From: Roseiarcus sp963835955
Lineage (GTDB): Bacteria; Pseudomonadota; Alphaproteobacteria; Rhizobiales; Beijerinckiaceae
Direction of reading: 5' to 3'
DNA length: 64,000 nucleotides
Assembly: GCA_963835955.1 (NCBI GenBank)
Contig: CAWIHZ010000023.1
Location: forward strand, 258,759 to 322,758
The position numbers and the translations under genes are program-made. A model generated the notes under the pieces. The model was not told the origin of the DNA. It did not search any database and was given only the letters and a program-made list of their open reading frames with translations. How positions within the stretch are numbered: position 1 is the first letter of the stretch; every line of letters begins with the position of its first letter. Shown in pieces: positions 28,026 to 37,558 of the stretch.

Positions 28026-29602
28026 GCGCCCAGGCGCTCCTTGATCCGGTCGGCGACCCGTAGGGCGTTGGCAATGATCGTCAGCGTCGGGTTCACCCCG
28101 CCGATCGAGGGGAAAAAGCTCGCATCGGCGATATAGAGGTTGTCCAACTCATGCGCCTTGCAGTCGAGGTCGAGAACGGACGTCGCCGGATCGGTCCCGA
28201 AACGGCAGGTGCCGGCCTGATGCGCGGTTCCGCCGATCGGGATGTTCTTGCCGAGGTAGAGATAGCGATCGATCAGCTTCGGGAAGGCGCCCAATGGAAC
28301 CGTCAGCGCCTGGAGTTTGGCGCGCAGGCGGCGCGCGGCTTCCATATTGCCCTCGGTGATATCGAGCATGACGCGCTCGCCGTCGTAGAAGATGCGGTTC
28401 TCCGGGCGGGGCAGATCCTCGCTCTGCATCCAGAAGCCGATCGAATGCTCGGCCATCTTCTCGAACGGAAATTCCGGCAGGATCGACATCAACGACTGCA
28501 AAGGCGCCTCGGCCCTGATCTGCTCGCCATGCGAGACGGCGCACATCTGGATCAGGCCCAAGGGGTAGTCCCAGTCCTCAGCGCCGAAATAATAGTCGCT
28601 GATCGCGAGCGTCTTCTGGAACACCGTTTCGTTCGGCTCCTTGAGCAGCGCCGTTACGATCGACATGTTGTGGCGCATGTAATTGCGTCCGACCTGGTCC
28701 GAGCCGTTCGCCAGCCCGTTCGGATGCGCGTCGCTCAGCGAGCGCAACAGCAGCAGGGCCGAACTGAGCGCGCCGCAGGCGACCACCACGATATCCGCCG
28801 AATATTGCTCGGGCCGAGTGTCGCAAATGACATGCACCCGGCTGACGCTGCGGCCGGAAGGGTCGGTTTCCAGGCGGCTGACATAGGCGCCGGTCATCAG
28901 GGTGAAATTCGGATGCGCGGCGCGGGCGGGATCGACGCAGATCACCTGCGCGTCGGCTTTGGCGTTGATCGCACAAGGGAATCCGTCGAAGGCGTCGCAG
29001 CGGATGCACGGGCTGTAGGTAGCGGCGCTGCCGTCCGGATTTTGGTCCAGCTTGATCCCCAGCGGCAGGTGAAAGGGATGCAGCCCTTCCCGTTCGAGGA
29101 TGTCGTTCAATTGCTGGATGCGCGGCTCGTGGATCACGGGAGGATAGGCGTAAGGCGCACTGGACCACGGCTCGGTCGGATCCTCGCCGCGCTGACCGTG
29201 CACGTGATAGAGCGCTTCCGCCTCGGAATAATACGGCTCGAATACATCGTAACCCAGCGGCCAGGCCGGAGAGACGCCATCCTTGTGCCGCAGCTCGCCG
29301 AAGTCGCGTTCTCTGAGCCGGAGAAGGGCGGCCCCATAGACCTTGGAGTTTCCTCCGACGTAGTAGTGAAGCCCCGGCTGGAACGAGCGGCCGTCGCTGC
29401 TGCGCCAGGTTTCCGTGGCCTGGTACGCGCCGTCCACGAAGACGGTCCTGGAATCCCAATTCCTTCGCGAGCGCGGCAGATAGCCTCCGCGCTCGAGCAT
29501 CAGGATACGCTTGCCCGTGGCGGCGAGGCGATGGGCCAGTGAAGCGCCGCCGGGCCCGCTCCCGATGACAATGACGTCATAATGCTCGCTCGCTGCCGGC
29601 AT
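28022..29602 (-). CDS. GMC-family FAD oxidoreductase
   Basis: A 526-residue flavoprotein. The FAD-binding Rossmann motif VIVIGSGPGGASLAHRLA is at the N terminus. The C-terminal GMC block GGTAHQAGTCRFGTDP supplies the catalytic His, and VNPTLTIIANALRVADRI closes the fold. A Cys/His-containing stretch (YSPCIRCDAFDGFPC) lies mid-protein. I chose ATG 29602 with AGGGAG upstream; a TTG further out is possible. Family members oxidise alcohols, sugars or cholesterol; the substrate is not evident. It is coupled to the exported VOC protein but itself lacks a clear signal peptide. Confidence 0.88.
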   Translation of the reverse strand: MPAASEHYDVIVIGSGPGGASLAHRLAATGKRILMLERGGYLPRSRRNWDSRTVFVDGAYQATETWRSSDGRSFQPGLHYYVGGNSKVYGAALLRLRERDFGELRHKDGVSPAWPLGYDVFEPYYSEAEALYHVHGQRGEDPTEPWSSAPYAYPPVIHEPRIQQLNDILEREGLHPFHLPLGIKLDQNPDGSAATYSPCIRCDAFDGFPCAINAKADAQVICVDPARAAHPNFTLMTGAYVSRLETDPSGRSVSRVHVICDTRPEQYSADIVVVACGALSSALLLLRSLSDAHPNGLANGSDQVGRNYMRHNMSIVTALLKEPNETVFQKTLAISDYYFGAEDWDYPLGLIQMCAVSHGEQIRAEAPLQSLMSILPEFPFEKMAEHSIGFWMQSEDLPRPENRIFYDGERVMLDITEGNMEAARRLRAKLQALTVPLGAFPKLIDRYLYLGKNIPIGGTAHQAGTCRFGTDPATSVLDLDCKAHELDNLYIADASFFPSIGGVNPTLTIIANALRVADRIKERLGA

Positions 29603-29768
29603 AAAGTGTTGGGCTCCCTGCTGCGCGGCCGAAGCCGCCAAGAAGGCGGAGATGCTGAATGGTCTGCGAGCAATCGGGCGTTAACAAGTCGGTTCGAGAC
29701 GCCAAAAGTGCGCGAACCGCCGGAACATGCGAGAGAGTCGCCTTGGATCTCAATCTGGAGCCGTTCCA

Positions 29769-30644
29769 ATGAAAACACAACATTTCAAGGACCCGGCGGC
29801 GCCGGCGTTGCCTGACGCGGGCCGTCTGCCCCGAGCGCCGTATCACCAAGTTCTGACTGGCCAACCCGCGCTTGTCACGGGCGCCAATTCCGGCATCGGG
29901 AAGGCCGTGGCGCTTGGACTGGCTCACGCCGGCGCGGACGTGGCCGTCAATTATATCGTCGATCCTTCGGCGGCCGACGAGGTCGCGCATGTCATCGAGG
30001 GCATGGGCCGAAAGGCTATCACGCTGAAAGCGGACGTCAGCAACGAGGATGACGTCGAGCGGATGTTCGGCGACGCGATCGGGCATTTCGGCACCTTGCA
30101 TATCGCGGTCAGCAACGCCGGGCTGCAACGGGATTCGCCGTTCGACGAAATGACGCTCCAACAATGGAACACCGTTATCGGCGTCAATCTGACCGGCCAG
30201 TTTCTGTGCACACGCGCCGCAACGCGGGAGTTCAAGCGGCGCGGCGTGATTTCCGCCGTCTCTCAGGCAGCCGGCAAAATCATCTGCATGAGCTCGGTTC
30301 ACCAGACGATCCCGTGGGCCGGACACGCCAACTATGCCGCCTCGAAGGGCGGGGTCATGCAATTGATGAGAAGCATCGCCCAGGAGCTCGCGCCCCACTT
30401 CATACGGGTGAACAGCATCGCGCCCGGCGCCATTCGCACGCCGATCAATACGGCCGCCTGGGACACCGACGCAGCCTATTCCGACCTCATGACCCTGGTG
30501 CCCTACAAGCGTATTGGCGAACCGGACGATATTGCGCAGGCCGCAGTGTGGCTGGCGTCGGATGCGGCCGACTACGTGACTGGAGCGACCCTCTTTGTCG
30601 ATGGCGGGATGACGTTATATCCGGGCTTCGCGACCGGCGGCTGA
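29769..30644 (+). CDS. SDR-family dehydrogenase (glucose 1-dehydrogenase-like)
   Basis: A 291-residue classical/extended SDR. The cofactor motif is TGANSGIGKA, followed by NAG (AVSNAG), the catalytic YxxxK is YAASKGG with the Ser in CMSSVHQTIPW, and the C-terminal VDGGMTLYPGF is typical. A roughly 30-residue N-terminal extension matches the YhdF/YgaG-like group that annotators call glucose 1-dehydrogenase. It is divergent from the GMC gene. Substrate uncertain. Confidence 0.88.
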   Translation: MKTQHFKDPAAPALPDAGRLPRAPYHQVLTGQPALVTGANSGIGKAVALGLAHAGADVAVNYIVDPSAADEVAHVIEGMGRKAITLKADVSNEDDVERMFGDAIGHFGTLHIAVSNAGLQRDSPFDEMTLQQWNTVIGVNLTGQFLCTRAATREFKRRGVISAVSQAAGKIICMSSVHQTIPWAGHANYAASKGGVMQLMRSIAQELAPHFIRVNSIAPGAIRTPINTAAWDTDAAYSDLMTLVPYKRIGEPDDIAQAAVWLASDAADYVTGATLFVDGGMTLYPGFATGG

Positions 30645-30671
30645 TATTGCCGCCCTCCTCTCGACTCCACG

Positions 30672-31073
30672 TCATTGCTCCATTCGCATGATCTGGTCCA
30701 TCGGCGCCATGTTGTGGTTCAGGTTGTTCATGATCCATAGCGAACCGATGATCAGCAGCATCACGATCAAGACGCCGAACGCCAGCGCCAGGACATTGTT
30801 GACGTTGTCCGGTCCGGTGGTGATGTGGAGGAAGAAGACGAGGTGTACCCCGATCTGCGCGATCGCCAGCACCACCAGCGCGATCGGGATGCTCGGATGC
30901 CATACCAGAGAGGTCCCGGCGATAAAGAACGCTACGCCAGTGATCAGCGTCGCGAGCGCAAGGCCCACCAGGTAGCCCAGGATCCCTTCCACGACTTCGC
31001 GGCCGCCGGCTCGCTCGTCGCCGGGAGCGGTGTCGCCGCTGTAGCGAGGCGCATGTTGCTCGGTCTGGCTCAT
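30672..31073 (-). CDS. cyoD: cytochrome bo3 quinol oxidase subunit IV
   Basis: A 133-residue membrane protein with three helices (GYLVGLALATLITGVAFF, IPIALVVLAIAQIGVHLVFFLHI, LALAFGVLIVMLLIIGSLWIM), the CyoD pattern. It is the last gene of cyoABCD and its ATG overlaps the cyoC stop by four bases. No cyoE (haem O synthase) follows; the operon ends at a convergent SDR gene. Confidence 0.93.
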   Translation of the reverse strand: MSQTEQHAPRYSGDTAPGDERAGGREVVEGILGYLVGLALATLITGVAFFIAGTSLVWHPSIPIALVVLAIAQIGVHLVFFLHITTGPDNVNNVLALAFGVLIVMLLIIGSLWIMNNLNHNMAPMDQIMRMEQ

Positions 31074-31729
31074 TGACCTGCTCCCAGGAGATAGACCACC
31101 GTGAAAATCGCCACCCAAATGATGTCCAGCGTATGCCAGAACAGGCTGAAGCACAGGACGCGGCGGAGGATGTCGGCTCGATAACCCTTGGCGAACACCT
31201 GCGCCACCATGGTCAGCAGCCAAAGCAGGCCGAGCGTGACGTGCACCCCGTGGCAGCCGACCAGAGTGAAGAAGGCCGATAGGAACGCGCTGCGGGTCGG
31301 TCCCGCGCCCTGGCCGATCATGCCGACGAATTCATGGATCTCGATGGCCAGGAAGCCTGCGCCGAACACGAAGGTCACCGCCATGCCGCCATAGTACAGC
31401 AGCCCATTGTGAGCCTTTGAGCCGATGCTGGCGATGCCGCAGGTGAAACTGGAGAGCAGCAGGAAGGCGGTCTCGATCGCGACACTGTGCAGGTCGAACA
31501 GATCCTTGCCGCTCGGCCCGCCGGCCGTCTCTCCCGACAACACCGCATAGGTGGCGAAGAACGCCGAGAACATGACGATGTCGCTGAGGAGGAATATCCA
31601 GAACCCGTAGCCGACGATGACGCGCTTGGAGGCCGGACTGCCATCCGCATGATCGAACAGCAGTTCCTCCGCGGTCGGCGCGGCGCCATTCGCGTCGCGA
31701 TAGCCCGCGCCGGCTTCAAAGGCGGTCAT
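31070..31729 (-). CDS. cyoC: cytochrome bo3 quinol oxidase subunit III
   Basis: A 219-residue subunit III with five predicted helices, including RVIVGYGFWIFLLSDIVMFSAFFATYAVL and the family motif CHGVHVTLGLLWL. It stabilises subunit I of the terminal oxidase. The ATG at 31729 overlaps the cyoB stop by four bases and its own stop overlaps cyoD. Confidence 0.94.
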   Translation of the reverse strand: MTAFEAGAGYRDANGAAPTAEELLFDHADGSPASKRVIVGYGFWIFLLSDIVMFSAFFATYAVLSGETAGGPSGKDLFDLHSVAIETAFLLLSSFTCGIASIGSKAHNGLLYYGGMAVTFVFGAGFLAIEIHEFVGMIGQGAGPTRSAFLSAFFTLVGCHGVHVTLGLLWLLTMVAQVFAKGYRADILRRVLCFSLFWHTLDIIWVAIFTVVYLLGAGQ

Positions 31730-33729
31730 TGCGCGGCCTGCATCTGAGCTCGCGCCTCGCTGCGCGCGCGACGGTTTGCACGGTCGATGCGAGCGACTTC
31801 GTCGGCCGGGATCTCGTATTCGGTCCGGTCGCGCCAGGCGAAGACGACGAAAGTCGCGAACGCGCCGACCAAAGCGACGGCGGCCATCCACCAAATGTGC
31901 CAGATCATCGCAAATCCGGCGAAGGTCGCGAAGAATGCGCAGACGAAGCCGGTCGCGCTGTTCCTCGGCATCTCAATCTCGTGGTAGCCCGGTTCGCCCG
32001 CAGGCGTCGCCGGACGATCGGAACCGTGCTCCCTGCGCCAATAGTCGTCCAGGCTCTCGACATGGGGCAGGACGGCGAAATTGAATGCTGGCGGCGGCGA
32101 CGCGGTCGACCATTCCAGCGAGCGTCCCATCCAGGGGTCGCCGGTCAGGTCGCGCAACTCCTCGCGATGGCGGATGCTCACAATGAGTTGCGCGATCTGG
32201 CAGATGACGCCGGCGAGAATGACCACGGCTCCCACCGCCGCGACCAGGAGCCACGGACGCCATTCGGGCACGTCATAATGCTGCATACGCCGGGTCATAC
32301 CCATGAGGCCGACGACATAGAGCGGCGCGAACGCCAGGTAAAAGCCGATAAACCAACACCAGAACGCGGCCTTGCCGAGGCCCTCGTGCAGGCGGAACCC
32401 AAACGCCTTGGGAAACCAGAACGTGTACCCGGCAAACATCCCAAACACCACGCCGCCGATGATCACATTGTGAAAATGCGCGACCAGGAACAGGCTGTTG
32501 TGCAGCATGAAATCGGCGGGCGGAACCGCCACCAGCACACCGGTCAAGCCACCGATGACGAAGGTCACCATGAAGCCGATCGACCACAGCATCGGCGTCG
32601 GATAGACGACCCGTCCGCCGTACATCGTGAACAACCAGTTGAACAGCTTCACTCCCGTTGGAACCGCGATGATCATCGACGCGATGCCGAAGACCGCGTT
32701 GACGTTGGCGCCCGCCCCCATGGTGAAGAAGTGATGCAGCCACACCATCATCGACAGGATGCAAATCGCCATCGTGGCCATGACCATCGAGCGGTAGCCG
32801 AACAGCGGCTTGCGCGAGAAGGTGGACACCACCTCGGAGTAAACGCCGAACGCCGGCAGGATGAGAATGTAGACTTCCGGATGGCCCCAGATCCAGATGA
32901 GGTTCATGAACATCATCATATTGCCGCCGGCCTCATTGGTGAAGAAGTGGAAGCCGAGGTATCGGTCGAGCGTCAGCATCGCGAGCGTCGCGGTCAGGAC
33001 CGGGAACACGGCGACGATGAGCAGATTGGTCGCGAGCGCCGTCCAGGTGAATATCGGCATGCGCATGTAGGTCATGCCCGGAGCGTGAATCTTCAAAATG
33101 GTGGTGACGAAGTTGACGCCGGTCATCAGCGTCCCGACGCCTGAGATCTGGATCGCCCAAAGGTAATAGTCGACCCCGACGCCGGGCGAGTAGACGAGCT
33201 CCGACAGCGGCGGAAACGGCAGCCAGCCGGTGCGCGCGAACTCGCCGACCACCAGCGAAAGGTTGACCAGGAGCGCGCCGGTCGCCGTCAGCCATAAGCT
33301 GACCGAATTCAAGGTCGGAAACGCGACGTCGCGCACGCCGAGCTGCAGTGGCACGACGAAGTTCATAAGCCCGATCACCAACGGCATGGCGACGAAGAAG
33401 ATCATGATCGTGCCGTGGGCGGAGAAGATCTGGTTGTAGTGCTCGGGCGGCAGGTAGCCCTCAGACTGGAAGGCCAATGCCTGCTGCGAGCGCATCATGA
33501 GCGCGTCGATGAAGCCGCGCAGCAGCATCACCATGGCGAGCGTCATGTACATGATCCCGATCCGCTTATGGTCGACGCTGGTGATCCATTCGCGCCACAG
33601 ATAGGGGATCCAACCTTTGATCGTGATGAAGGCGAGGACGCCCAGGACCACCACGATGACGATGGCGCCCGCAAACAGCGGAATTGGCTGGTCGAAGGGA
33701 ATTGCGCCCCAGGTCAGCTTGCCAAACAT
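31726..33729 (-). CDS. cyoB: cytochrome bo3 quinol oxidase subunit I
   Basis: A 667-residue haem-copper oxidase catalytic subunit. Haem and CuB ligands are present: SAHGTIMIFF, WGHPEVYILILPAFG (with the His-Tyr cross-link region), the WLHHFF His pair and the HFHNVIIGG His pair. The quinol-site residues of the bo3 type are visible in LLRGFIDALMMRSQQ, so this is a ubiquinol oxidase and not a cytochrome c oxidase. It reduces O2 to water and pumps protons in the inner membrane. cyoA lies one base upstream. Confidence 0.97.
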   Translation of the reverse strand: MFGKLTWGAIPFDQPIPLFAGAIVIVVVLGVLAFITIKGWIPYLWREWITSVDHKRIGIMYMTLAMVMLLRGFIDALMMRSQQALAFQSEGYLPPEHYNQIFSAHGTIMIFFVAMPLVIGLMNFVVPLQLGVRDVAFPTLNSVSLWLTATGALLVNLSLVVGEFARTGWLPFPPLSELVYSPGVGVDYYLWAIQISGVGTLMTGVNFVTTILKIHAPGMTYMRMPIFTWTALATNLLIVAVFPVLTATLAMLTLDRYLGFHFFTNEAGGNMMMFMNLIWIWGHPEVYILILPAFGVYSEVVSTFSRKPLFGYRSMVMATMAICILSMMVWLHHFFTMGAGANVNAVFGIASMIIAVPTGVKLFNWLFTMYGGRVVYPTPMLWSIGFMVTFVIGGLTGVLVAVPPADFMLHNSLFLVAHFHNVIIGGVVFGMFAGYTFWFPKAFGFRLHEGLGKAAFWCWFIGFYLAFAPLYVVGLMGMTRRMQHYDVPEWRPWLLVAAVGAVVILAGVICQIAQLIVSIRHREELRDLTGDPWMGRSLEWSTASPPPAFNFAVLPHVESLDDYWRREHGSDRPATPAGEPGYHEIEMPRNSATGFVCAFFATFAGFAMIWHIWWMAAVALVGAFATFVVFAWRDRTEYEIPADEVARIDRANRRARSEARAQMQAAQ

Positions 33730-33730
33730 C

Positions 33731-34675
33731 TTATTTCCTCATCCGCGCAGCCGCGCCCGGATTGGTCTCGGCGATCGGGCCGGGCCCCGGCGGCAATGTC
33801 TGATCCAGAATCTTGTCAAACAGTCCGACAGCGACCGCGCGGAATGTGAACGGCTCCGGCACGACGCTTTGCTTCGACAGCTCGATATACCGCTCCGGCG
33901 TGAGTTCATCTCCCGTGTCGCGCGTCTGGCCAAGCCAGTCGTTAAATTCCGGCGCCGTTTTCGCCACGACCTCGAAATGCATGTCCGCGAATCCATCGCC
34001 GCTCAACTGAGTGGCAAGGCCGTGAAAGGTCCCGGGCTGGTCAGCCGCGAGATAGAGCTGCGTCCTCATGCGGTTCATCGTGTAGATCATGCTTCCGAGC
34101 TCAGGGACGAAGAATGCGGTCATCACGCTCGCCGAGGTCAGCGAAAAATGGATCGGCGTTCCCGCCGGAATCACCAGCCGGTTGACGCTGGCGACATGCT
34201 GGTCCGGGTAGATGAACAGCCACTTCCAGTCGAGCGACACGACCTGAACATTGAGAGGCTCTTCCTTGGACGGCAGCGGAACCGCGGGGTCGAGGTCATG
34301 CGATCCGACCCACGCCACGCCGCCCAGCAGCATGATGGTGAGAAGAGGAATCGCCCACACGATCAGCTCGAGCTGCCCGGAATATTCCCAGTCAGGCAGA
34401 TATCGCGCCCTGGCATTGGAAGATCGGTACCACCAGGCGACCGCGAGGGTGGCGACGATCGTCGGAATCACTATGGCCAGCATGATCGCGACGGAATCGA
34501 TCAGGATCGTTTTGTTGGCCTCGCCGATCGGACCTTTCGGATTGAGCAAAGCCCAATTGCAGCCCGTCAGACCGATCGATCCGAGCAGAGCGGCCCCCCG
34601 CATCGCCGAATCGATGAGGCGCCGACGCAGCGTGCGATCTGTCCGACATGGAATACTGCTCGGCGCCACCCTCAT
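33731..34675 (-). CDS. cyoA: cytochrome bo3 quinol oxidase subunit II
   Basis: A 314-residue lipoprotein-type subunit II. It has a leader with a LTGC lipobox, two transmembrane helices (AIMLAIVIPTIVATLAVAWW and a second around LIVWAIPLLTIMLLGGVAW) and a periplasmic cupredoxin domain lacking the CuA ligands (SLDWKWLFIYPDQHVASV), as expected for a quinol oxidase. It is the first gene of the cyo operon; the promoter should lie between it and the tRNA-Arg, 34676-34802. Confidence 0.94.
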   Translation of the reverse strand: MRVAPSSIPCRTDRTLRRRLIDSAMRGAALLGSIGLTGCNWALLNPKGPIGEANKTILIDSVAIMLAIVIPTIVATLAVAWWYRSSNARARYLPDWEYSGQLELIVWAIPLLTIMLLGGVAWVGSHDLDPAVPLPSKEEPLNVQVVSLDWKWLFIYPDQHVASVNRLVIPAGTPIHFSLTSASVMTAFFVPELGSMIYTMNRMRTQLYLAADQPGTFHGLATQLSGDGFADMHFEVVAKTAPEFNDWLGQTRDTGDELTPERYIELSKQSVVPEPFTFRAVAVGLFDKILDQTLPPGPGPIAETNPGAAARMRK

Positions 34676-34802
34676 CGCGCATTCCCTCGCATGACCCGAA
34701 TCGGCGCTTGCAGTTCGTCGCCGAAGCCGAAGCTAACCCGATCGTCGGGGCAACGCTACTGGGAAGCAAGCTTCTGTTCCAGCCGCAACCCTGCGCCGCG
34801 AT

Positions 34803-34879
34803 TGGCGACTCCGGCAGGACTCGAACCTGCGACCTGCCGCTTAGAAGGCGGCTGCTCTATCCAACTGAGCTACGGAGCC
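34803..34879 (-). tRNA. tRNA-Arg (anticodon TCT)
   Basis: Read on the minus strand, a complete cloverleaf with acceptor GGCTCCG pairing CGGAGTC (one G-T), D-loop AGTTGGATAGAGC, anticodon stem GCCGC/GCGGC around loop CTTCTAA (TCT), T-arm GGTTCGAGTCC and encoded CCA. It decodes AGA/AGG. Confidence 0.95.
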
Positions 34880-34914
34880 GAAACGCGACCAGGGCTGAGG
34901 CATTATGTCGCGCC

Positions 34915-35217
34915 TTAATGTGACCAGGGAACAACCCGATTGGGCAGGAAATTCTCCGAATAGGACGTCAGTCTGCGGGGCGCCGGCTTCGGCTCTTCGA
35001 CCCTATAGGCGATCCCATTGCGCTCAGCGTAGGCGATCGCCTCGTCCTTGTTGTCGAAGCTCAGCTTCACCTGGGAGCGCATGTCGGTCGAGCTCGTCCA
35101 ACCCATCAGCGGCTCGATCAGGCGCGGCGATTCGGGCTCGTATTCGAGAACCCATTTCTCCTTCGCCTGCCCCGACTGCATGGCGCTGCGGGCGGGCAGA
35201 TAGATGCGAGCGGTCAT
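34915..35217 (-). CDS. ETC complex I subunit (NDUFS4-like)
   Basis: A 100-residue protein starting MTARIYLPARSAMQSGQAKE and containing WVLEYEPESPRLIEPLMGWT and FDNKDEAIAYAERNGIAYRV, the bacterial homologue of mitochondrial complex I subunit NDUFS4, found in alphaproteobacteria. It is an accessory peripheral-arm subunit of NADH:ubiquinone oxidoreductase. It stands alone between two tRNA genes, far from any nuo operon in the window, as is usual for this gene. I chose ATG 35217 to match the family start. Confidence 0.9.
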   Translation of the reverse strand: MTARIYLPARSAMQSGQAKEKWVLEYEPESPRLIEPLMGWTSSTDMRSQVKLSFDNKDEAIAYAERNGIAYRVEEPKPAPRRLTSYSENFLPNRVVPWSH

Positions 35218-35243
35218 CACCGACCCCGAGTTCTTCACCACAA

Positions 35244-35320
35244 TGGTCGGGGCAGCAGGATTCGAACCTGCGACCTGAAGTACCCAAAACTTCCGCGCTA
35301 CCAGGCTGCGCTATACCCCG
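35244..35320 (-). tRNA. tRNA-Pro (anticodon TGG)
   Basis: Minus strand: acceptor CGGGGTA, anticodon stem GAAGT/ACTTC around TTTGGGT (TGG), T-arm GGTTCGAATCC, encoded CCA. It decodes CCA and probably CCG. It lies 27 bases upstream of the complex I subunit gene. Confidence 0.95.
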
Positions 35321-35384
35321 TCTTCGACCGCGTGGCTATCATGCGGCGCTCAGGCGAACAAGCGAAAGCGCGCCCCGCGGCGCC

Positions 35385-37268
35385 CTACTTTTCCGGCAGG
35401 TTCAGCCGGATGTGAAGCTCCCGCAGCTGTTTTGGCGTGGCGGGCGAAGGCGCGCCCATCAAGAGGTCCTCGGCGCGCTGGTTCATCGGGAACAGCGCCA
35501 CCTCGCGCAGGTTCTCTTCCCCCGCCAGCAGCATGACGATGCGGTCGACGCCCGGCGCAATGCCGCCGTGCGGCGGCGCGCCGCACTGGAAGGCGCGGTA
35601 CATGCCGCCGAATTTTTCCAGAAGCACCTCCTCGCCGTAGCCGGCGATCTCGAAGGCCCTCTTCATGACGTCGGGGCGGTGGTTGCGGATCGCCCCGCTC
35701 GACAGCTCGACGCCGTTGCAGACGATGTCGTACTGGAAGGCCTTGATGGTCAGCGGGTCCCGGCTTTCGAGCGCCTCGAGCCCGCCCTGCGGCATCGAGA
35801 AGGGATTGTGGGAGAAGTCGATCTTCTTTTCTTCCTCGTTCCACTCGTACATCGGGAAGTCGACGACCCAGCAGAATTCGAAACGATTTTGGTCGATGAC
35901 ATTCAACTCTTGACCAACCTTTGTGCGGGCGCTCCCTGCAAACTTCGCGAACTTGTCGGGATCACCCGCGACGAAAAACGCCGCGTCGCCCTCCCCCAAT
36001 CCCAATTGTTTGCGCAGTGCTTCAACCCTTTCGGGACCGAGGTTCTTAGCAATTGGTCCCGCGGCCTCCGCTTGAACTCGAGCCCGTTCGCGCTCAGCCA
36101 TGCCGGCGGCGGCTTCGCTTCGTTCGCCCTGCTCCTTTAAGGCTTCGGTAATGGACTCTCGAACGCTCCCTTCGGGCGGTCCCTTACGCCAGAAGATGTA
36201 ACCTAGCCCGGGCTGACCTTCGCCCTGCGCCCACGAATTCATTCGGTCGGCGAAGGTTCGTTGACCGCCTCCAGGAGCCGGAATCGCCCAGACCTGATGC
36301 TTCGGGCGTCTCAAGCAACCGCGCGAAGACCTTGAAGTCCGGAATTGCGAAAGCACTCGGAAACGTCCTGCATTACAATTGGATTGCGGAGATCGGGCTT
36401 GTCTGAGCCATATTTTCGCATCGCCTCATTGTATGGGATATGCGGAAACTTCTGCGTCACCGGCTTTCCCCCGCCGAACTCCTCGAACACGCCCTTTCAG
36501 CACCGGCTCGACCGCGGCGAACACGTCCTCTTGGGTCACGAAGCTCATCTCGATGTCGAGCTGGTAGAACTCGCCCGGAGACCGGTCGGCGCGCGCGTCC
36601 TCGTCGCGAAAGCAGGGCGCGATCTGGAAATAGCGGTCGAAGCCCGCGACCATGATCAGCTGCTTGAACTGCTGCGGCGCCTGCGGCAGGGCGTAGAACT
36701 TGCCGGGGTGCAGGCGCGAGGGCACGAGGAAGTCGCGCGCGCCCTCGGGGCTGGAGGCGGTGAGGATAGGGGTCTGGAATTCGAAGAACCCCTGCCCTTT
36801 CATGCGGGCGCGAAGCGAATCAATGATCTGCCCGCGCAGCATGATGTTGTGGTGCAGTTTCTCGCGCCTCAGGTCGAGGAACCGGTACTTGAGCCTTGTG
36901 TCCTCCGGATAGGGCTGGTCGCCGAACACGGGGAGCGGGAGATCGCCCGCCGGGCCCAGAACCTCGATCTCGCGCGCATAGATCTCGATCAGCCCGGTCG
37001 GCATCTCCGGGTTCTCGGTCCCAGGCGGGCGCCTGCGCACGACGCCGTCGATCCTGACCACGAATTCCGACCGCAGCTTCTCGGCCTGCCGGAAGGCCGG
37101 CGAATCCGGATCGGCGACGCATTGGGTCAGGCCGTAATGGTCGCGCAGATCGATGAATAGAAGCCCGCCGTGGTCGCGGATGCGGTGGCACCAGCCGGAG
37201 AGGCGAACCGCCTCCCCCTCCTCGGCGAGGCCGAGGGCGCCGCAGGTATGGGTGCGGTAGCGATGCAT
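35385..37268 (-). CDS. aspS: aspartyl-tRNA synthetase, two apparent frameshifts
   Basis: A class II synthetase of about 590 residues, of the bacterial type that charges tRNA-Asp and possibly tRNA-Asn. The N-terminal OB domain (MHRYRTHTCGALG through GEAVRLSGWCHRIRDHGGLLFIDLRDHYG) and motif 2 (CFRDEDARADRSPGEFYQLD) are in one frame from 37268 to about 36510. The GAD insertion starts one base out of phase: removing one G from AAAGGGCGTG gives LKGVFEEFGGGKPVTQKF. A second extra base near 36337 (GGACTTCAAG) must go to reach VFARLLETPKHQVW. The C-terminal half, with motif 3 (GIAPGVDRIVMLL), is then clean to 35385. Because aspS is normally essential, both breaks are likely sequence errors. A second aspS elsewhere would be the alternative. 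Confidence 0.9.
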
Positions 37269-37558
37269 GAAGGATCCGCCTTGTTCGAGGTCGAGCGAGC
37301 AGCGCCCCGCCTAACCGAAAACGGGCGAAGGGGAAAGCATCAAGGCCGGCCGGCGCGGCCGGCTGATCTCGGAACCGGGCCCCGGACAGGTCTTTGGTCG
37401 GTTAAATTACGTCATGTGCAGGTTGAAATTAAGGAAAGCCGGAGGGAAGCTTTGGAAAGTCCGCAGGGAAGCCAAAGAAAGGAAAAGAGAAGGAAACGAA
37501 AGCTCTCGCTTTCCGCGAATCTGGGACTTTTCAAGGGCTTATGCGCGAAATCCAGAAA
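37269..37558. other. aspS upstream region, no gene
   Basis: It should contain the aspS promoter and leader (near 37269-37420). From about 37420 the base composition becomes purine-rich (GGGAAGCCAAAGAAAGGAAA and similar), unlike the surrounding genes, up to the proposed left end of the IS66-type element. No coding signal recognised. Confidence 0.35.

Noticed and set aside
36330..36515. Programmed ribosomal frameshifting as the explanation for the aspS breaks
   Set aside because: Two separate shifts, no slippery heptamer plus downstream structure, and no precedent in aspS. The same kind of indel occurs in unrelated neighbours.
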